Below, one piece after another: positions 9,318 through 18,198 of a DNA stretch of 64,000 nt. The stretch's first letter is position 1. Each line of letters starts with the position of its first letter. Both the position numbers and the translations under genes were made by a program. The notes under the pieces were generated by a model. That model ran no database searches, was not told the origin of the DNA, and saw nothing but the letters and a program-made list of their open reading frames with translations. This stretch comes from Opitutaceae bacterium (GTDB lineage Bacteria > Verrucomicrobiota > Verrucomicrobiia > Opitutales > Opitutaceae): positions 124,001-188,000 of the forward strand of contig JAHCAZ010000002.1 in assembly GCA_019634615.1 (NCBI GenBank), in the 5' to 3' direction.

Positions 9318-9740
9318 ATGAAAACCAATCGGTTACTCCCCCTGACAGTCATCACCCTCATCGTTCTCCCCCTCGGTCTCGCGGCCAAGCCGCCGGTCGA
9401 GAAAGGCGAAAAGGGTGCGAAGCAGAGTGAAACGGCAGCGACGGTCGCGAAGGAACAGAAGCAGGCCGAGAAACTGGCGGCCAAGGAAGCCAAACAGGCG
9501 GCCAAGGACGCCAAGCAGGCCGAGAAGGAAGCGAAGCAAGCCGAGAAGGAGGCGCAGAAGGCCGCGAAAGATGCCGACAAGGCCAAGGGCGCCGCCGAGC
9601 TCGAGGGCAAGAAGGCCGACCAAGAGCGCAAGGAACTCGGCAAGGGTTCCGAGCAGGGCCAGGCCAAGCGGGCGGAGAAGAGCCGCAAGTGGTGGAAGTT
9701 CGGCAGCAAGGAAGAGACCGCGGAAAAGCCCGCGAAGTGA
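9318..9740 (+). CDS. Exported Ala/Lys/Glu-rich coiled-coil protein
   Basis: A 140-residue protein. Residues 1-23 form a clear signal peptide (MKTNRLLPLTVITLIVLPLGLA). The rest is almost entirely A, K, E and Q in repeating units such as KEAKQAAKDAKQAEKEAKQ, predicted as a long charged alpha-helix or coiled coil. It ends in a short basic, aromatic segment (RKWWKFGSK). The composition resembles TolA-like or histone-H1-like repeats without homologous domains, so sequence searches would be misled by low complexity. It is probably periplasmic. Function unknown. It stands alone, with a non-coding gap on either side. Confidence 0.6.
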   Translation: MKTNRLLPLTVITLIVLPLGLAAKPPVEKGEKGAKQSETAATVAKEQKQAEKLAAKEAKQAAKDAKQAEKEAKQAEKEAQKAAKDADKAKGAAELEGKKADQERKELGKGSEQGQAKRAEKSRKWWKFGSKEETAEKPAK

Positions 9741-10170
9741 ACCGCGCCCGGCGACAATCCACTGGCATTTATGCCCGTCCGGGTGTACCTTCCTTCCGTG
9801 GCCACGGGGCCACACCAGAGAAAGGTTAGGTAGCAGTCCAAAAGCTAAAAACTCAGTAGACTCCGCCAAACCAAGACGAAGATAAGCGCCATTGCCGCGC
9901 CAGCGGGTTCGCCCCGCATCGTAATGAGCCTCCCCGATTCAGTTCGAGGAGGCTCAATGCGTTTTGTGGCTGACGAATCGTCGCCCGCGCCCGACACCCG
10001 GGCCGTTGGTCCTTTGCGCTCTGACGATGATGGCTTGTTTGCGCCGGCTTGCGGGTGTAGAAGCGTCGTCGGCGCGGGCTTTTCACGGCGCCCCCCTTTC
10101 GACGACTGATCGCATCGCAACCCTCTGTCAGGATAACCCAGGCACTGCCAGCCACGGCAAGGAAACCGCC
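9741..10170. other. 430-base gap without a recognised gene
   Basis: I see no convincing protein gene. The base composition is less extreme than in the neighbouring genes, and several short inverted repeats are present (for example around GTGGCCACGGGGCCAC near 9798). It does not contain the A, B, C, D or F repeat families that fill the other gaps. It could hold a small RNA or the promoter of the 71-residue gene downstream, but I cannot support either. Confidence 0.4.
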
Positions 10171-10386
10171 ATGAACACGATCAGGATAACCATCACCAAT
10201 GCAGACGGCATGGTGCTCGACAGCGTGAGGCTGTCCACCGCCGACGAAACCTCTGCGATCGCCTACCGGGTGATCCGGGGCGAGGTCGAGGCGCGACCCG
10301 AGGAATCGGTGCTCGTGGTCGGCCCCTGCCAGCGGAAGTTCGAGGAGCACACGCCCGCCGCGTTGACGGGCGCCAGCACCCGCTGA
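10171..10386 (+). CDS. Hypothetical small protein (71 aa)
   Basis: A 71-residue protein preceded by a good Shine-Dalgarno match (AAGGA, 8 bases before the ATG). The sequence begins MNTIRITITNADGMVLDSV and is rich in beta-branched residues up to about residue 50, with one Cys in the VVGPCQRKFEE segment. It looks like a small beta-sheet domain without membrane segments. I do not recognise a family. Downstream lie a short hairpin (10462-10480) and then the end of a convergent gene. The in-frame extension upstream of 10171 is not needed and lacks a ribosome site. Confidence 0.5.
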   Translation: MNTIRITITNADGMVLDSVRLSTADETSAIAYRVIRGEVEARPEESVLVVGPCQRKFEEHTPAALTGASTR

Positions 10387-10461
10387 GTTGCCGCCTGGCA
10401 GGGCCGTAGGCCCGCCCCATGGATCGGGCCTTCAGCCCTCGTCGGTGGCGGGACCATGTGA

Positions 10462-10480
10462 CCTGGGGTTGCACCCCAGG
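10462..10480. terminator. Hairpin between convergent genes
   Basis: CCTGGGGT / ACCCCAGG, a perfect 8-base stem with a 3-base loop, between the stop of the 71-residue gene and the end of the convergent membrane-protein gene. It is symmetric, so it could act on both strands. There is no U-run. It may equally be another dispersed palindrome. Confidence 0.4.
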
Positions 10481-10540
10481 CTGTGATAGGGCGGACCGTT
10501 GGTCCTCCCGATACCGCGCGTGCGACGCAGCCCACCTACC

Positions 10541-11404
10541 TCAGGCCGCGCGGCGCTGGCGGCGGGCCTGGACCGACTCGGCGGCGCGCTGATCGAGCCA
10601 GCGGACGAACGCGAAACGCGGGCGCGGGCTCACGAACTCCGCCGGCGGGGCCACTTCACCGTGGCGATAAAGGGTGTTCGGATCCACGTAGGTGCCGAAG
10701 AGCCAGTCGGGCACGGGCAGGGCGAAGAAGCCCGAGATCGCCTCGTTGCAGCGGATGTCGGCGTGGTGCCGCAGATGGAAGGCGTACGCCTTGCGCCAAA
10801 AACGGCCCTGCCACGGGTGCGCCACGAGCCGGTCCCAGGTCGCCTGCGGCCAGTGCTCGACGGCGTGGATCGTCTCGTAAAGCACGAGCGACAGGAACAC
10901 GGCGCAGACCCCGCCCAGCATGACCGGCACCGTCGGCAGCAGGAACTGCAGCGGCACGAGCACGAGGCACGAGATCGCGGTGAACACGATCAGCGAGTAC
11001 CACGGGAAATAGGAGGCCTCGAACTGCTTCTCCTCGACGATCGGGTAACGGTTCTCGACCAGGCAGGGCATCGACTCGCCGGTGTGGCGGCCCTTCTGGT
11101 AGCCGACGCGGGTCAGCGCGTGGTGCAGCGTGTGCTGCCGGTAGAAGTAAGCGAGGAACGGGACCAGCGGCGCATGCAGCACGTAGCGGTGGAAGAAAAA
11201 CTCCACGAACGCCGCCGCAAGGTGCACCGCGAGGATGACGCCCGCGATAGCGACCCAGCCGGCGGCCAACTGCGCCTGCCAGACGGCCGGGGCGAGCAGG
11301 GCCAGCACGAGGCAGAGCCCGGCGAGGGAAATGACGTTGACGAGCAGGAAGCGCCAAAGGGAGAACTTGGGCTCCACTTTGCCACCATGGGTGTGTTCAG
11401 ACAT
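10541..11404 (-). CDS. Fatty acid hydroxylase / sterol desaturase-family membrane protein
   Basis: A 287-residue membrane protein with about four hydrophobic helices and the histidine boxes of the fatty-acid-hydroxylase superfamily: HRYVLH (His72-His77), HTLHH (91-95), an intermediate HAVEH (180-184) and HLRHH (210-214). In this family these ligate a di-iron centre that uses O2 to hydroxylate or desaturate a lipid or carotenoid. All boxes are intact, so an active enzyme is likely. The substrate cannot be told from sequence. It is transcribed divergently from the GH127 gene, with a 167-base shared promoter region. Confidence 0.8.
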   Translation of the reverse strand: MSEHTHGGKVEPKFSLWRFLLVNVISLAGLCLVLALLAPAVWQAQLAAGWVAIAGVILAVHLAAAFVEFFFHRYVLHAPLVPFLAYFYRQHTLHHALTRVGYQKGRHTGESMPCLVENRYPIVEEKQFEASYFPWYSLIVFTAISCLVLVPLQFLLPTVPVMLGGVCAVFLSLVLYETIHAVEHWPQATWDRLVAHPWQGRFWRKAYAFHLRHHADIRCNEAISGFFALPVPDWLFGTYVDPNTLYRHGEVAPPAEFVSPRPRFAFVRWLDQRAAESVQARRQRRAA

Positions 11405-11571
11405 GGACGTAATTTGCGCCGAGCCAGGGAGGCAAAGCTCAGCCCAATCCAGCAGGTCTCATCCGCACCGCCAGCGTTTTTTCGGCGGGCATCGTAAAAA
11501 ATCCGCCGCCGGCCTCGACACGCCGGGGCGGGACGTGGTTAGATCATCGTCCTCTGCTGCCCTCAATCATC

Positions 11572-13482
11572 ATGCGTATGTCTACCCGCGCTGGTCTCGT
11601 CGTCATGTCCTTGGGAATGGCTCCCGCCGCCTCGGCGGAGCCCCTGGCGTTTGCGGTCCCGCCGCAGGTCGCCGAGCGGCAGGTGCCGGCCGAGCCGGCC
11701 CAGGTCCACCTCGAGGGCTTCCTCGGGCGCCGCATCGCGGCCAACGCCACCAACCGCCTCCTCGCGGTCGACGAGGACCGGCTCCTCGCCAGCTACCGGA
11801 GCCGCCCGGGTCTCCAGGCCTGGGACGGCGAACACGTCGGCAAATGGCTCCACGCCGCCACGCTGGCCTGGGCCAACACCGGCGACCCCGCCCTGCGCGC
11901 AAAGCTCGACCGCGTCGTCGCGGGTCTCCTCGCCTGCCAGCAGGAAGACGGCTACCTCGGCACCTACCTGCCGGAGCGACGCTGGATCTCGTGGGACGTG
12001 TGGGCGCACAAGTACAACCTGATTGGCCTGCTCACCTACATCCGCTACACCGGCGACACCACGCCGCTGCCGGCCTGCCGGCGCATGGCCGACCTGCTCG
12101 TCCACGACCTCGGCGACGCTCCCGGCCAGCGCAGCATCCTCGAGGGCAGCCCCCACGTCGGCATGGCCCACAGCAGCGTGCTCGAGCCGATGGTCTGGCT
12201 CTACCGCCTCACCAACGAGCCGCGCTACCTCGAGTTCTGCCGCATGATCCTCCGCGCCTGGGATGGACCGAAGGGGCCGCGCCTCATTTCCGATCTCAAC
12301 GCCGGCAAGGGCGTCAACCAGGTCGGCAACGCCAAGGCCTACGAAATGATGTCCTGCCTCAACGGCGCCCTCGAGGTGTACCGCGTGACCGGTGATGCGC
12401 AGATCCTCGCCGCCGTGCGCCACGCGTGGTCCGACATCACCGCCCGTCGCCTCTACCTGACCGGCACGTGCAGCCATCACGAGCACTTCCACGCCGACCA
12501 CGAACTGCCCAACGCGCGGCAGAATGTCGCCGAGACCTGCGTCACCGTCACCTGGCTGCAGCTCAACGGCCACCTCCTCCGCCTGACTGGCGAGGCGGCG
12601 TTCGCCGACGAGCTCGAGCGCACGGCCTACAACCAGCTCCTCGCGGCGCAGCGCCCGGACGGCCGCAGCTGGGGCTACTACGTCGAGCTCGAGGACAACC
12701 GGAAGCCGTTCTCGGAGGATTTCGCGGGCCATTGCTGCCTGTCGAGCGGCCCCCGCGGCGTGGCGCTGCTGCCGACGATGGCCGCCGGTACCGATGCCGA
12801 CGGGGCGATCGTGAACTTCTTCGAGCGCGGCGACTACCGGTTTGCGCTGCCGGACGGACGCCGCGCCATCCTGCGCGTCGAGACCGATTACCCGCTGGGC
12901 GAAACGATCCGCCTCGCGCTCGCCGAGCTCGACCGCCCGGGTCCGTTCACGTTGAAGCTGCGCATCCCCGGTTGGGCGCGCAGCGCCACCGTGACCGCCG
13001 CGGGCGTGACGACGGCCGCGACACCGGGCACCTATCATGCGATCCAACGCGAATGGCGGGTCGGTGACACCGTCGAGCTGACGATCCCGGCGCGCCCGCG
13101 CCTCATCCTCGGCACCCACGGCAACGTCGGCCTGGCCGCCGTGCAGTACGGCCCGCTCGTGCTGGCGGCGGACGACCGGGTCAACCCGCGGTGGAAAATC
13201 GGCACCTTCCAGCTCTACGAACGCAACATCGCCGCGGTCAAATTCGCGCCCGTGCCGGCGGCGGATACGGCAGCCACGCTGCCCGGCGTCGCGGTCTTCG
13301 AGGTCCGCGCGTCCTCCCTGCCCGAGGTGGCCAAGGGTCCGCGCGAGCAGGACATCCCCGTCCGTCTCGTGCCGTTCGCCGACGCCGGCTGGAACGCGCC
13401 CTACCAGGTCTGGCTGCCCGTGTGGCTCTGGACCGTCCCGCCCGAGGCCCCCATGGGCGCGCCCACGGTCGTCGTGGATTAA
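11572..13482 (+). CDS. GH127-family glycosidase (beta-L-arabinofuranosidase-like)
   Basis: A 636-residue protein with an N-terminal signal peptide (cleavage near ASA-EP), so probably periplasmic or secreted. It matches the DUF1680/GH127 pattern: an (alpha/alpha)6 barrel with GLQAWDGEHVGKWLHAATLA near the start. The active-site set is ETC (Glu321, Cys323) and GHCCLSSGPR (Cys388, Cys389). In characterised GH127 enzymes these cysteines bind zinc and one acts as nucleophile. A C-terminal beta-sandwich follows (about 430-636). The usual activity is release of L-arabinofuranose from plant polysaccharides or glycoproteins. A second ATG two codons downstream is an alternative start. No transporter or regulator is adjacent. 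Confidence 0.85.
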   Translation: MRMSTRAGLVVMSLGMAPAASAEPLAFAVPPQVAERQVPAEPAQVHLEGFLGRRIAANATNRLLAVDEDRLLASYRSRPGLQAWDGEHVGKWLHAATLAWANTGDPALRAKLDRVVAGLLACQQEDGYLGTYLPERRWISWDVWAHKYNLIGLLTYIRYTGDTTPLPACRRMADLLVHDLGDAPGQRSILEGSPHVGMAHSSVLEPMVWLYRLTNEPRYLEFCRMILRAWDGPKGPRLISDLNAGKGVNQVGNAKAYEMMSCLNGALEVYRVTGDAQILAAVRHAWSDITARRLYLTGTCSHHEHFHADHELPNARQNVAETCVTVTWLQLNGHLLRLTGEAAFADELERTAYNQLLAAQRPDGRSWGYYVELEDNRKPFSEDFAGHCCLSSGPRGVALLPTMAAGTDADGAIVNFFERGDYRFALPDGRRAILRVETDYPLGETIRLALAELDRPGPFTLKLRIPGWARSATVTAAGVTTAATPGTYHAIQREWRVGDTVELTIPARPRLILGTHGNVGLAAVQYGPLVLAADDRVNPRWKIGTFQLYERNIAAVKFAPVPAADTAATLPGVAVFEVRASSLPEVAKGPREQDIPVRLVPFADAGWNAPYQVWLPVWLWTVPPEAPMGAPTVVVD

Positions 13483-13507
13483 GGACGAGGGAAGGAACCA
13501 CTGATGG

Positions 13508-13528
13508 GATCCGGCCAAAGGCCGGATC
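13508..13528 (+). terminator. Terminator-like hairpin after GH127 gene
   Basis: A perfect 9-base stem GATCCGGCC / GGCCGGATC with AAA loop begins 25 bases after the GH127 stop. There is no U-run. It lies at the start of a 300-base gap that otherwise holds H2 and K1 repeats, so it may itself be a dispersed palindrome. Confidence 0.45.
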
Positions 13529-13599
13529 TACGAAGTGCGGCTCCGGCTCATCACCTGCGCGGTGGGTAGTGGGACCGCTAATCGCGGGCTGGTTTGTTG

Positions 13600-13738
13600 T
13601 AGGCCGCCCGCTTGCGGGCGCTTGCTTGGCGTGCACCCGTCGTTCGGAGCGCGAGCAAGCTCGCGGGCTACACCAACCAAATCCATACCCTGCGATCAGC
13701 CAGGCTACGCCTACGAGATTTCGCCCATGGGCGAAATC
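13600..13738. repeat. H-family hairpin H2 and K-family palindrome K1
   Basis: H2 (about 13600-13672) has arms starting GTAGGCCGCCCGCTTGCG and ending GCAAGCTCGCGGGCTAC. K1 at 13717-13738 is a perfect 22-base palindrome centred on TTTCGCCCATGGGCGAAA, followed by CATCAGTGG. The same unit recurs as K2 at 15878-15899. The gap 13483-13783 contains no gene. Confidence 0.8.
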
Positions 13739-13783
13739 CATCAGTGGTTTTCCCCACGTTTGGTGAGCGGCGGGCCCGGCGCG

Positions 13784-15547
13784 TCACTTCATCGCGGTTT
13801 GCATGGCCGCATAATCGGCGCGCTTGTTCGTGAGATAGTTTCTGGCCTCCATGCTCCAGTCTTTCGCTTCCTTTGGCGCGTTCGGAAACCGGGAGGGAAA
13901 AGCCTCTAGGTCTTTGATCAACCCTTCCACACCCGTCATGCTGAGTTTGATCGAATCGAATGCCATCTGCTGCCAGCGCTTCGACAGCCTCAAGGATTCC
14001 ATATTGGCCGAGCCGCCGCGCAGCGCCGCCCGCGCTTTTTCCATGTGCCCGGCCGCGGTGGCGTCGGCCCGCTCGATAGAGCCCCGGCAGTTCACGAATC
14101 GCTGGCGGAGATTCTCGAATTGCGTGGCCATGTCCGCGTTCGCCTTGGCCTCGGCGGCCCGCTCCGCCGTGAAGGTCTTGGTCAGCTGATTGTATTGCGC
14201 CAGCGCGCGTTTGACGCGGTCGGAGGCGGGATCGAGTTCGAGGGCCTTGGCCAGCCACTCTCCCGCTTCCTTGTAGAGCCGGGCTTGCTCCTGGGCCGGC
14301 ATCGAGCCGCCTCTGGTCTGCAGGATATTCGACACCTGGAGCGCGGCGAGAACGGCGAACGGCTTGTCCTTGGCCGGGTCGTAATCGCGCGCGATGGCGC
14401 GCATCGCCTGCTCGGCCTCGAGACCGATGACGCCGGCGTGCACATGATAGATCAGGCGCAGGTTGCCCGGGTTGTCACGCAGCAGGCTCTCCAAGTAGTC
14501 CTTGTTCCTGAGGCGCACCGGATCGGTGCCGGACACGCGGAACGGTATGAAGTCGAAGACTCCTTCGAGGTGCAGGCCTTGCTCGGGAGCGTAGTCGCTG
14601 CGCACGAAGCTCGCCTTGGCGTCATCGAGGAGTTGGTAAACGCGGGCGGGATCGCGACCTGCCTCGAACTGGCTGCGGCAGGTCCGTTTCAGTGCCTGCC
14701 ACACCCGACCGTCGTTGGGCAGCTTCCCGTAGGCTTGGAAATAGCTGTCAAAGGCCCCGGCCGGGTCCTCCTTGAACTCAAGGTAGAGGCCGCGCAGGAG
14801 GAGCGCTTCCGGATGGTCCGGAACGAGTTCCAGCGCGCGATCGATATCAGGTTTCATCGCCCCGAAGGTCTCGGTTCGCGTCGCGGGCGCCATCAGCGAG
14901 TGGATCAGGATGGCGCGCCGGACGCGCATCTCGGCGTCGTCGGGGATCAGTTCGATGGCGGCGTTGAAATCATCCAGCGTCTTCCGGGGTTGCTTCAGTT
15001 CGTAGTGGATCAAGCCGCGGGCCCAAAGGAGCGCGCCGTTCTCCGGCTCCAGCGCGATGGCGACGTCGGCGTCTGCCAAGGCTTCCGCAGGACGTTTCAG
15101 CGTCCGCAGGAGGCGGGCGCGGTTGATGAAGGCCTTCGTCAGCTTCGGATTGTGCTGCACCGCCGAGGCAAAGTCGGCCAGGGCGGCGTCGGCATCCTTC
15201 TTCCACTCGAGGTTCAGCAGCCCGCGCAGGTTGAGCGCGGCAGCGTTGCGCGGATACTCGCCGAGGAGGGCGTTCACGATCCTCCAGGCCTCCCCGTGGT
15301 TGCGCTCGAAGTAGAGCAGGCGCGCCTGCTCGAGCAGCGCGCCTTCGTTCCAGGGCGAACGCTCCAGTACCATCGCCAGGTCCGCGCGGACCTGGTCGAA
15401 CTGGCTGCGGTCATTGGCCCGCCGCGCGCGCTCGATCAGCGCCGCATTGTCCTGGGCGGGGGCGAGCGGGGCGAGGAGCGCGCCGCCCGCGCACGAGAGG
15501 GCGATCAACAGGGAAGGCCGAAATTTGCGGGGCAAAGCAAAACGCAT
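13784..15547 (-). CDS. Exported TPR-repeat protein
   Basis: A 587-residue protein with a signal peptide (RKFRPSLLIALSCAGGALLAPLAPAQ), then at least six tetratricopeptide-like repeats between residues about 35 and 330 (for example NAAALNLRGLLNLEWKKDAD, KAFINRARLLRTLKRPAEA, NGALLWARGLIHYELKQPRK). The C-terminal part (about 400-587) is helical and Lys/Ala-rich, without a recognised domain. A periplasmic scaffolding role is likely; the partner is unknown. The start at 15547 is chosen because it gives a compact signal peptide. An ATG at 15583 adds 12 residues. Confidence 0.7.
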   Translation of the reverse strand: MRFALPRKFRPSLLIALSCAGGALLAPLAPAQDNAALIERARRANDRSQFDQVRADLAMVLERSPWNEGALLEQARLLYFERNHGEAWRIVNALLGEYPRNAAALNLRGLLNLEWKKDADAALADFASAVQHNPKLTKAFINRARLLRTLKRPAEALADADVAIALEPENGALLWARGLIHYELKQPRKTLDDFNAAIELIPDDAEMRVRRAILIHSLMAPATRTETFGAMKPDIDRALELVPDHPEALLLRGLYLEFKEDPAGAFDSYFQAYGKLPNDGRVWQALKRTCRSQFEAGRDPARVYQLLDDAKASFVRSDYAPEQGLHLEGVFDFIPFRVSGTDPVRLRNKDYLESLLRDNPGNLRLIYHVHAGVIGLEAEQAMRAIARDYDPAKDKPFAVLAALQVSNILQTRGGSMPAQEQARLYKEAGEWLAKALELDPASDRVKRALAQYNQLTKTFTAERAAEAKANADMATQFENLRQRFVNCRGSIERADATAAGHMEKARAALRGGSANMESLRLSKRWQQMAFDSIKLSMTGVEGLIKDLEAFPSRFPNAPKEAKDWSMEARNYLTNKRADYAAMQTAMK

Positions 15548-15929
15548 GCGCGCGACGCTGGGAAGTTCCAGCACCTGAAGCAAGCGACGGACAATGCGTT
15601 GCGCGCCGGCGCCGCTGGTGAACGGCGGGATGATTTTTCAAGCCCTGAACTGACGTTCCAAGTAGGTTTTAAACGCCGCCGGCGATGCGGGAGGTGCTGG
15701 TTAGCGCCCGAATTGTTGCAGATGGTTTTTAAAGAAATCGCATCTGCGGCTAACCTGACCCCTCCCGGCGCATATCCCTGCTGGTCGGGTAGATAACTGC
15801 CGCCAACCGGTGTGTGGCGTCCTTGCTGGTTTCCGGCCACCTAACTTGCCAGCGCATGGCCGGAGCTGCACTTACAAGATTTCGCCCATTGGCGAAATCC
15901 ATCAGTGGTTTCCCCAAAAATCGCCGCCC
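15548..15929. other. Gap with promoter region and K-family palindrome K2
   Basis: About 350 bases upstream of two genes' ends. It contains the K2 palindrome (15878-15899, one mismatch relative to K1, followed by the same CATCAGTGG) and a short inverted repeat around 15699-15760 (GGTTAGCGCC... and GCGGCTAACC). No gene is seen. The part nearest 15600 is probably the promoter of the TPR gene. Confidence 0.5.
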
Positions 15930-18041
15930 TCAACCCTTCATCGCGTCCAACACCACCGAGGCGGTCAAAAGCTCAGGCAACAGGATCGGGTCGCTCTTGC
16001 CGGGGAGCCAGATGACGTTGAAGGGCACGGCGCTGCGCTGGTACTTGGCCAGCTCGGCGGTGATCTTCGGGTCCTTGTTGGTCCAGTCGCCCTTCAGCGC
16101 CACGACCTTCTGGTCGGCGAAGTACTTGAGGACCTCCGACGACGCGAAGACCAGTTTCTTGTTCGCCTGGCAGGTCGCGCACCAGCGGGCGGTGAAATCG
16201 ACGTACACGGGGCGGCCCTCGGCGCGGTATTTGGCGACGGCCTCCTCGCTCCACTTCTCCCAGACGATCTCGGTCGGCGCCGGCGGCTGCGGCCAGCCGG
16301 TCCACAGGCCCGCGGCACAGGCGACCGCGCCCGCGACGATGCCGAAACGCGCCCGGCCGGCGGCGGCGCCCGGGGCGTTCCAGCGGCCGTAGAACCAGAC
16401 GCCGAGGGCGACGAGCACGAGGCCGAAGAGCGCCATCAGCATGCCGCCCTCGCTGGTCTGGCCGGCCAGCACCCACACGAGGTAGGCGACGGTGGCGTAG
16501 AGCGGGAAGGCCATGAACTGCTTGAAGGTCTCCATCCACGCGCCCGGCCGCGGCAGCACCTTGATGGCCTGCGGGAAGATCGAGAGCAGGAGGTACGGCG
16601 CGGACAGGCCGATCGCGATGGCGGTGAAGATGAGGAACGACTCGACCACCGGCAGCGCCAGCGCCGCGCCGAGCGCGGGGGCGAGGAACGGCGCGGAGCA
16701 AGGCGTCGCGACTACCGTCGCGAGGATGCCGGTGAAGAAGGAGCCGCCGTAGCCCTGCTTCATCTGCAGGCCGGCGCCGACGCCTGTCGCGCTCAGGCCG
16801 AACTCGAACACGCCGCTCATGTTCATCGCGAACACGAGCATCAGAATGGTCAGCGCATAGACGAAGGCGGGCGACTGCAGCTGGAAGCCCCAGCCGAGCT
16901 CAGCGCCGCCGGTGCGCAGGACCGCGAGCACGCCGGCCAGCGCCCAGAACGAGAGCAGCACGCCGAGGGTGAAGACGAGGCCGTGCATCACGACCTTGCT
17001 GCGCTCGCTGCCGGCCTGGTTGACGAAGCCGAGGATCTTGATGCCGAGCACCGGGAAGACGCAGGGCATGAGGTTGAGGATGAGTCCGCCGATGAAGGCG
17101 AGGGCGAGCGTGCCGAGGAGGCCGGTGGCGGCGGCGGGCGCGGCGCCGGCCGGGGGCGGCGTGGTGCTGCCAGTGGACCCCACCGTAGCGGCCGGGGCAC
17201 CCGCCTTGGTGAACGGCACATCCACGCGCAGGCCGGGCAGCGTGCCATCGGCGCGCCAGCCGTTTTCCGCGGTGAGGACACCGGCAAGGTTCGTGGCATC
17301 GGTCGGGCCGTCGGGTGAGACGGGGAGCGTCAGCACGAAGCCGCCCGCGCCGTCGGAGGCGATGGTCTGGGGCAGTTCGTAGGCGACGAGGTTGTCGTCG
17401 GCGAAGAACCGCAGGCCGGTCGGCGCGTGGGTGCCGGGCTGCGCGGCCTTGACCGTGAGGGTGATCGTGTTGCCGGCGCGCGTGGCGCTCGGGGTCCAAG
17501 CGGCATCGGCGCGGGGGAGTTGCGCGAGAACGGCGGCGAGGCGCGGGCCAAAGGTCGGATGCGGCGTGGCGGCCTCGGCGGTCACCGGCAGGGTGACCTG
17601 CAGGTCGGCGCTGCCGGGCATGCACGAATCCTCGCACATGAGCCATTCGGCGGCGACCTTGAGGGTGAGCTTGCTGCCGGGGGCGAGCGTGGCGGGCGGC
17701 GTGACGGTGACGGGCAGGAGCAGATCGCCCTCGTAGCCGTTGCCGACGATCGTGCCGGTGCGGTCCTTGAGGGCCTTGGGCGCGGGCCACTGGATGTCGC
17801 CGGCGGTCACGCCCTCGGGGAGGGTCCACGCGAGGGTCGTCACGAGGCCGGTGCCGGGGTTGATCCAGTACGTGTGCCAGTGCGGCGTGTGCTCGAGGCG
17901 CAGCGCCACGGTGAAGGGCTGGCCCGGCTGGACGCTGGTGACGTCGGCCACGAGGGAGGCCCTGACCTGGGCGGAGGCGGCGGCGGGCCAGAGGGCGGAC
18001 AGGGCAAGGAGGGCGAACAGGACCGGGCGGAGAAACTTCAT
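15930..18041 (-). CDS. dsbD: Protein-disulfide reductase, DsbD/ScsB type
   Basis: A 703-residue protein in the classic three-part order. A signal peptide (1-25) leads into a periplasmic beta-domain with a redox Cys pair (CEDSC, Cys136 and Cys140). An eight-helix membrane domain at about 310-560 has the paired cysteines in MPCVFPVLGIK and TPCSAPFLAPALG. A C-terminal thioredoxin domain has WCATCQANK near residue 620. It passes electrons from cytoplasmic thioredoxin to periplasmic thiols, typically to keep cytochrome c heme-binding or copper-site cysteines reduced. That fits the many c-type cytochromes and copper enzymes within 20 kb. It is not in their operon. All three Cys pairs are intact. 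Confidence 0.9.
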   Translation of the reverse strand: MKFLRPVLFALLALSALWPAAASAQVRASLVADVTSVQPGQPFTVALRLEHTPHWHTYWINPGTGLVTTLAWTLPEGVTAGDIQWPAPKALKDRTGTIVGNGYEGDLLLPVTVTPPATLAPGSKLTLKVAAEWLMCEDSCMPGSADLQVTLPVTAEAATPHPTFGPRLAAVLAQLPRADAAWTPSATRAGNTITLTVKAAQPGTHAPTGLRFFADDNLVAYELPQTIASDGAGGFVLTLPVSPDGPTDATNLAGVLTAENGWRADGTLPGLRVDVPFTKAGAPAATVGSTGSTTPPPAGAAPAAATGLLGTLALAFIGGLILNLMPCVFPVLGIKILGFVNQAGSERSKVVMHGLVFTLGVLLSFWALAGVLAVLRTGGAELGWGFQLQSPAFVYALTILMLVFAMNMSGVFEFGLSATGVGAGLQMKQGYGGSFFTGILATVVATPCSAPFLAPALGAALALPVVESFLIFTAIAIGLSAPYLLLSIFPQAIKVLPRPGAWMETFKQFMAFPLYATVAYLVWVLAGQTSEGGMLMALFGLVLVALGVWFYGRWNAPGAAAGRARFGIVAGAVACAAGLWTGWPQPPAPTEIVWEKWSEEAVAKYRAEGRPVYVDFTARWCATCQANKKLVFASSEVLKYFADQKVVALKGDWTNKDPKITAELAKYQRSAVPFNVIWLPGKSDPILLPELLTASVVLDAMKG

Positions 18042-18107
18042 GGCGGAGAGCGTAGGGAGGATCGGAGTGGGAGCAAACGAGGAGGGGATTTCTTCCTTGG
18101 GGAATGG

Positions 18108-18180
18108 AGATTTTTAGGAGGAAGCCAGGAAACCAGGAATGGGCCCAGTGGTTCGGTTCCAGGTTTCCAGGCTTCCCCCT
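18108..18180. repeat. Imperfect palindrome built of CCAGGAAA-type units
   Basis: A left arm GGAAGCCAGGAAACCAGGAA and a right arm TTCCAGGTTTCCAGGCTTCC form a near-perfect inverted repeat around a short loop. The arms consist of short tandem sub-units, as in the D and F families, but the sequence is different. It lies between the cysK and dsbD genes. Confidence 0.7.
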
Positions 18181-18198
18181 TCAACCCTTTCCGGGCTT

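Noticed and set aside
9798..9813. Possible tRNA or tmRNA fragment in the 9.7-10.2 kb gap
   Set aside because: No acceptor/T-arm combination could be folded; only an isolated inverted repeat is present.
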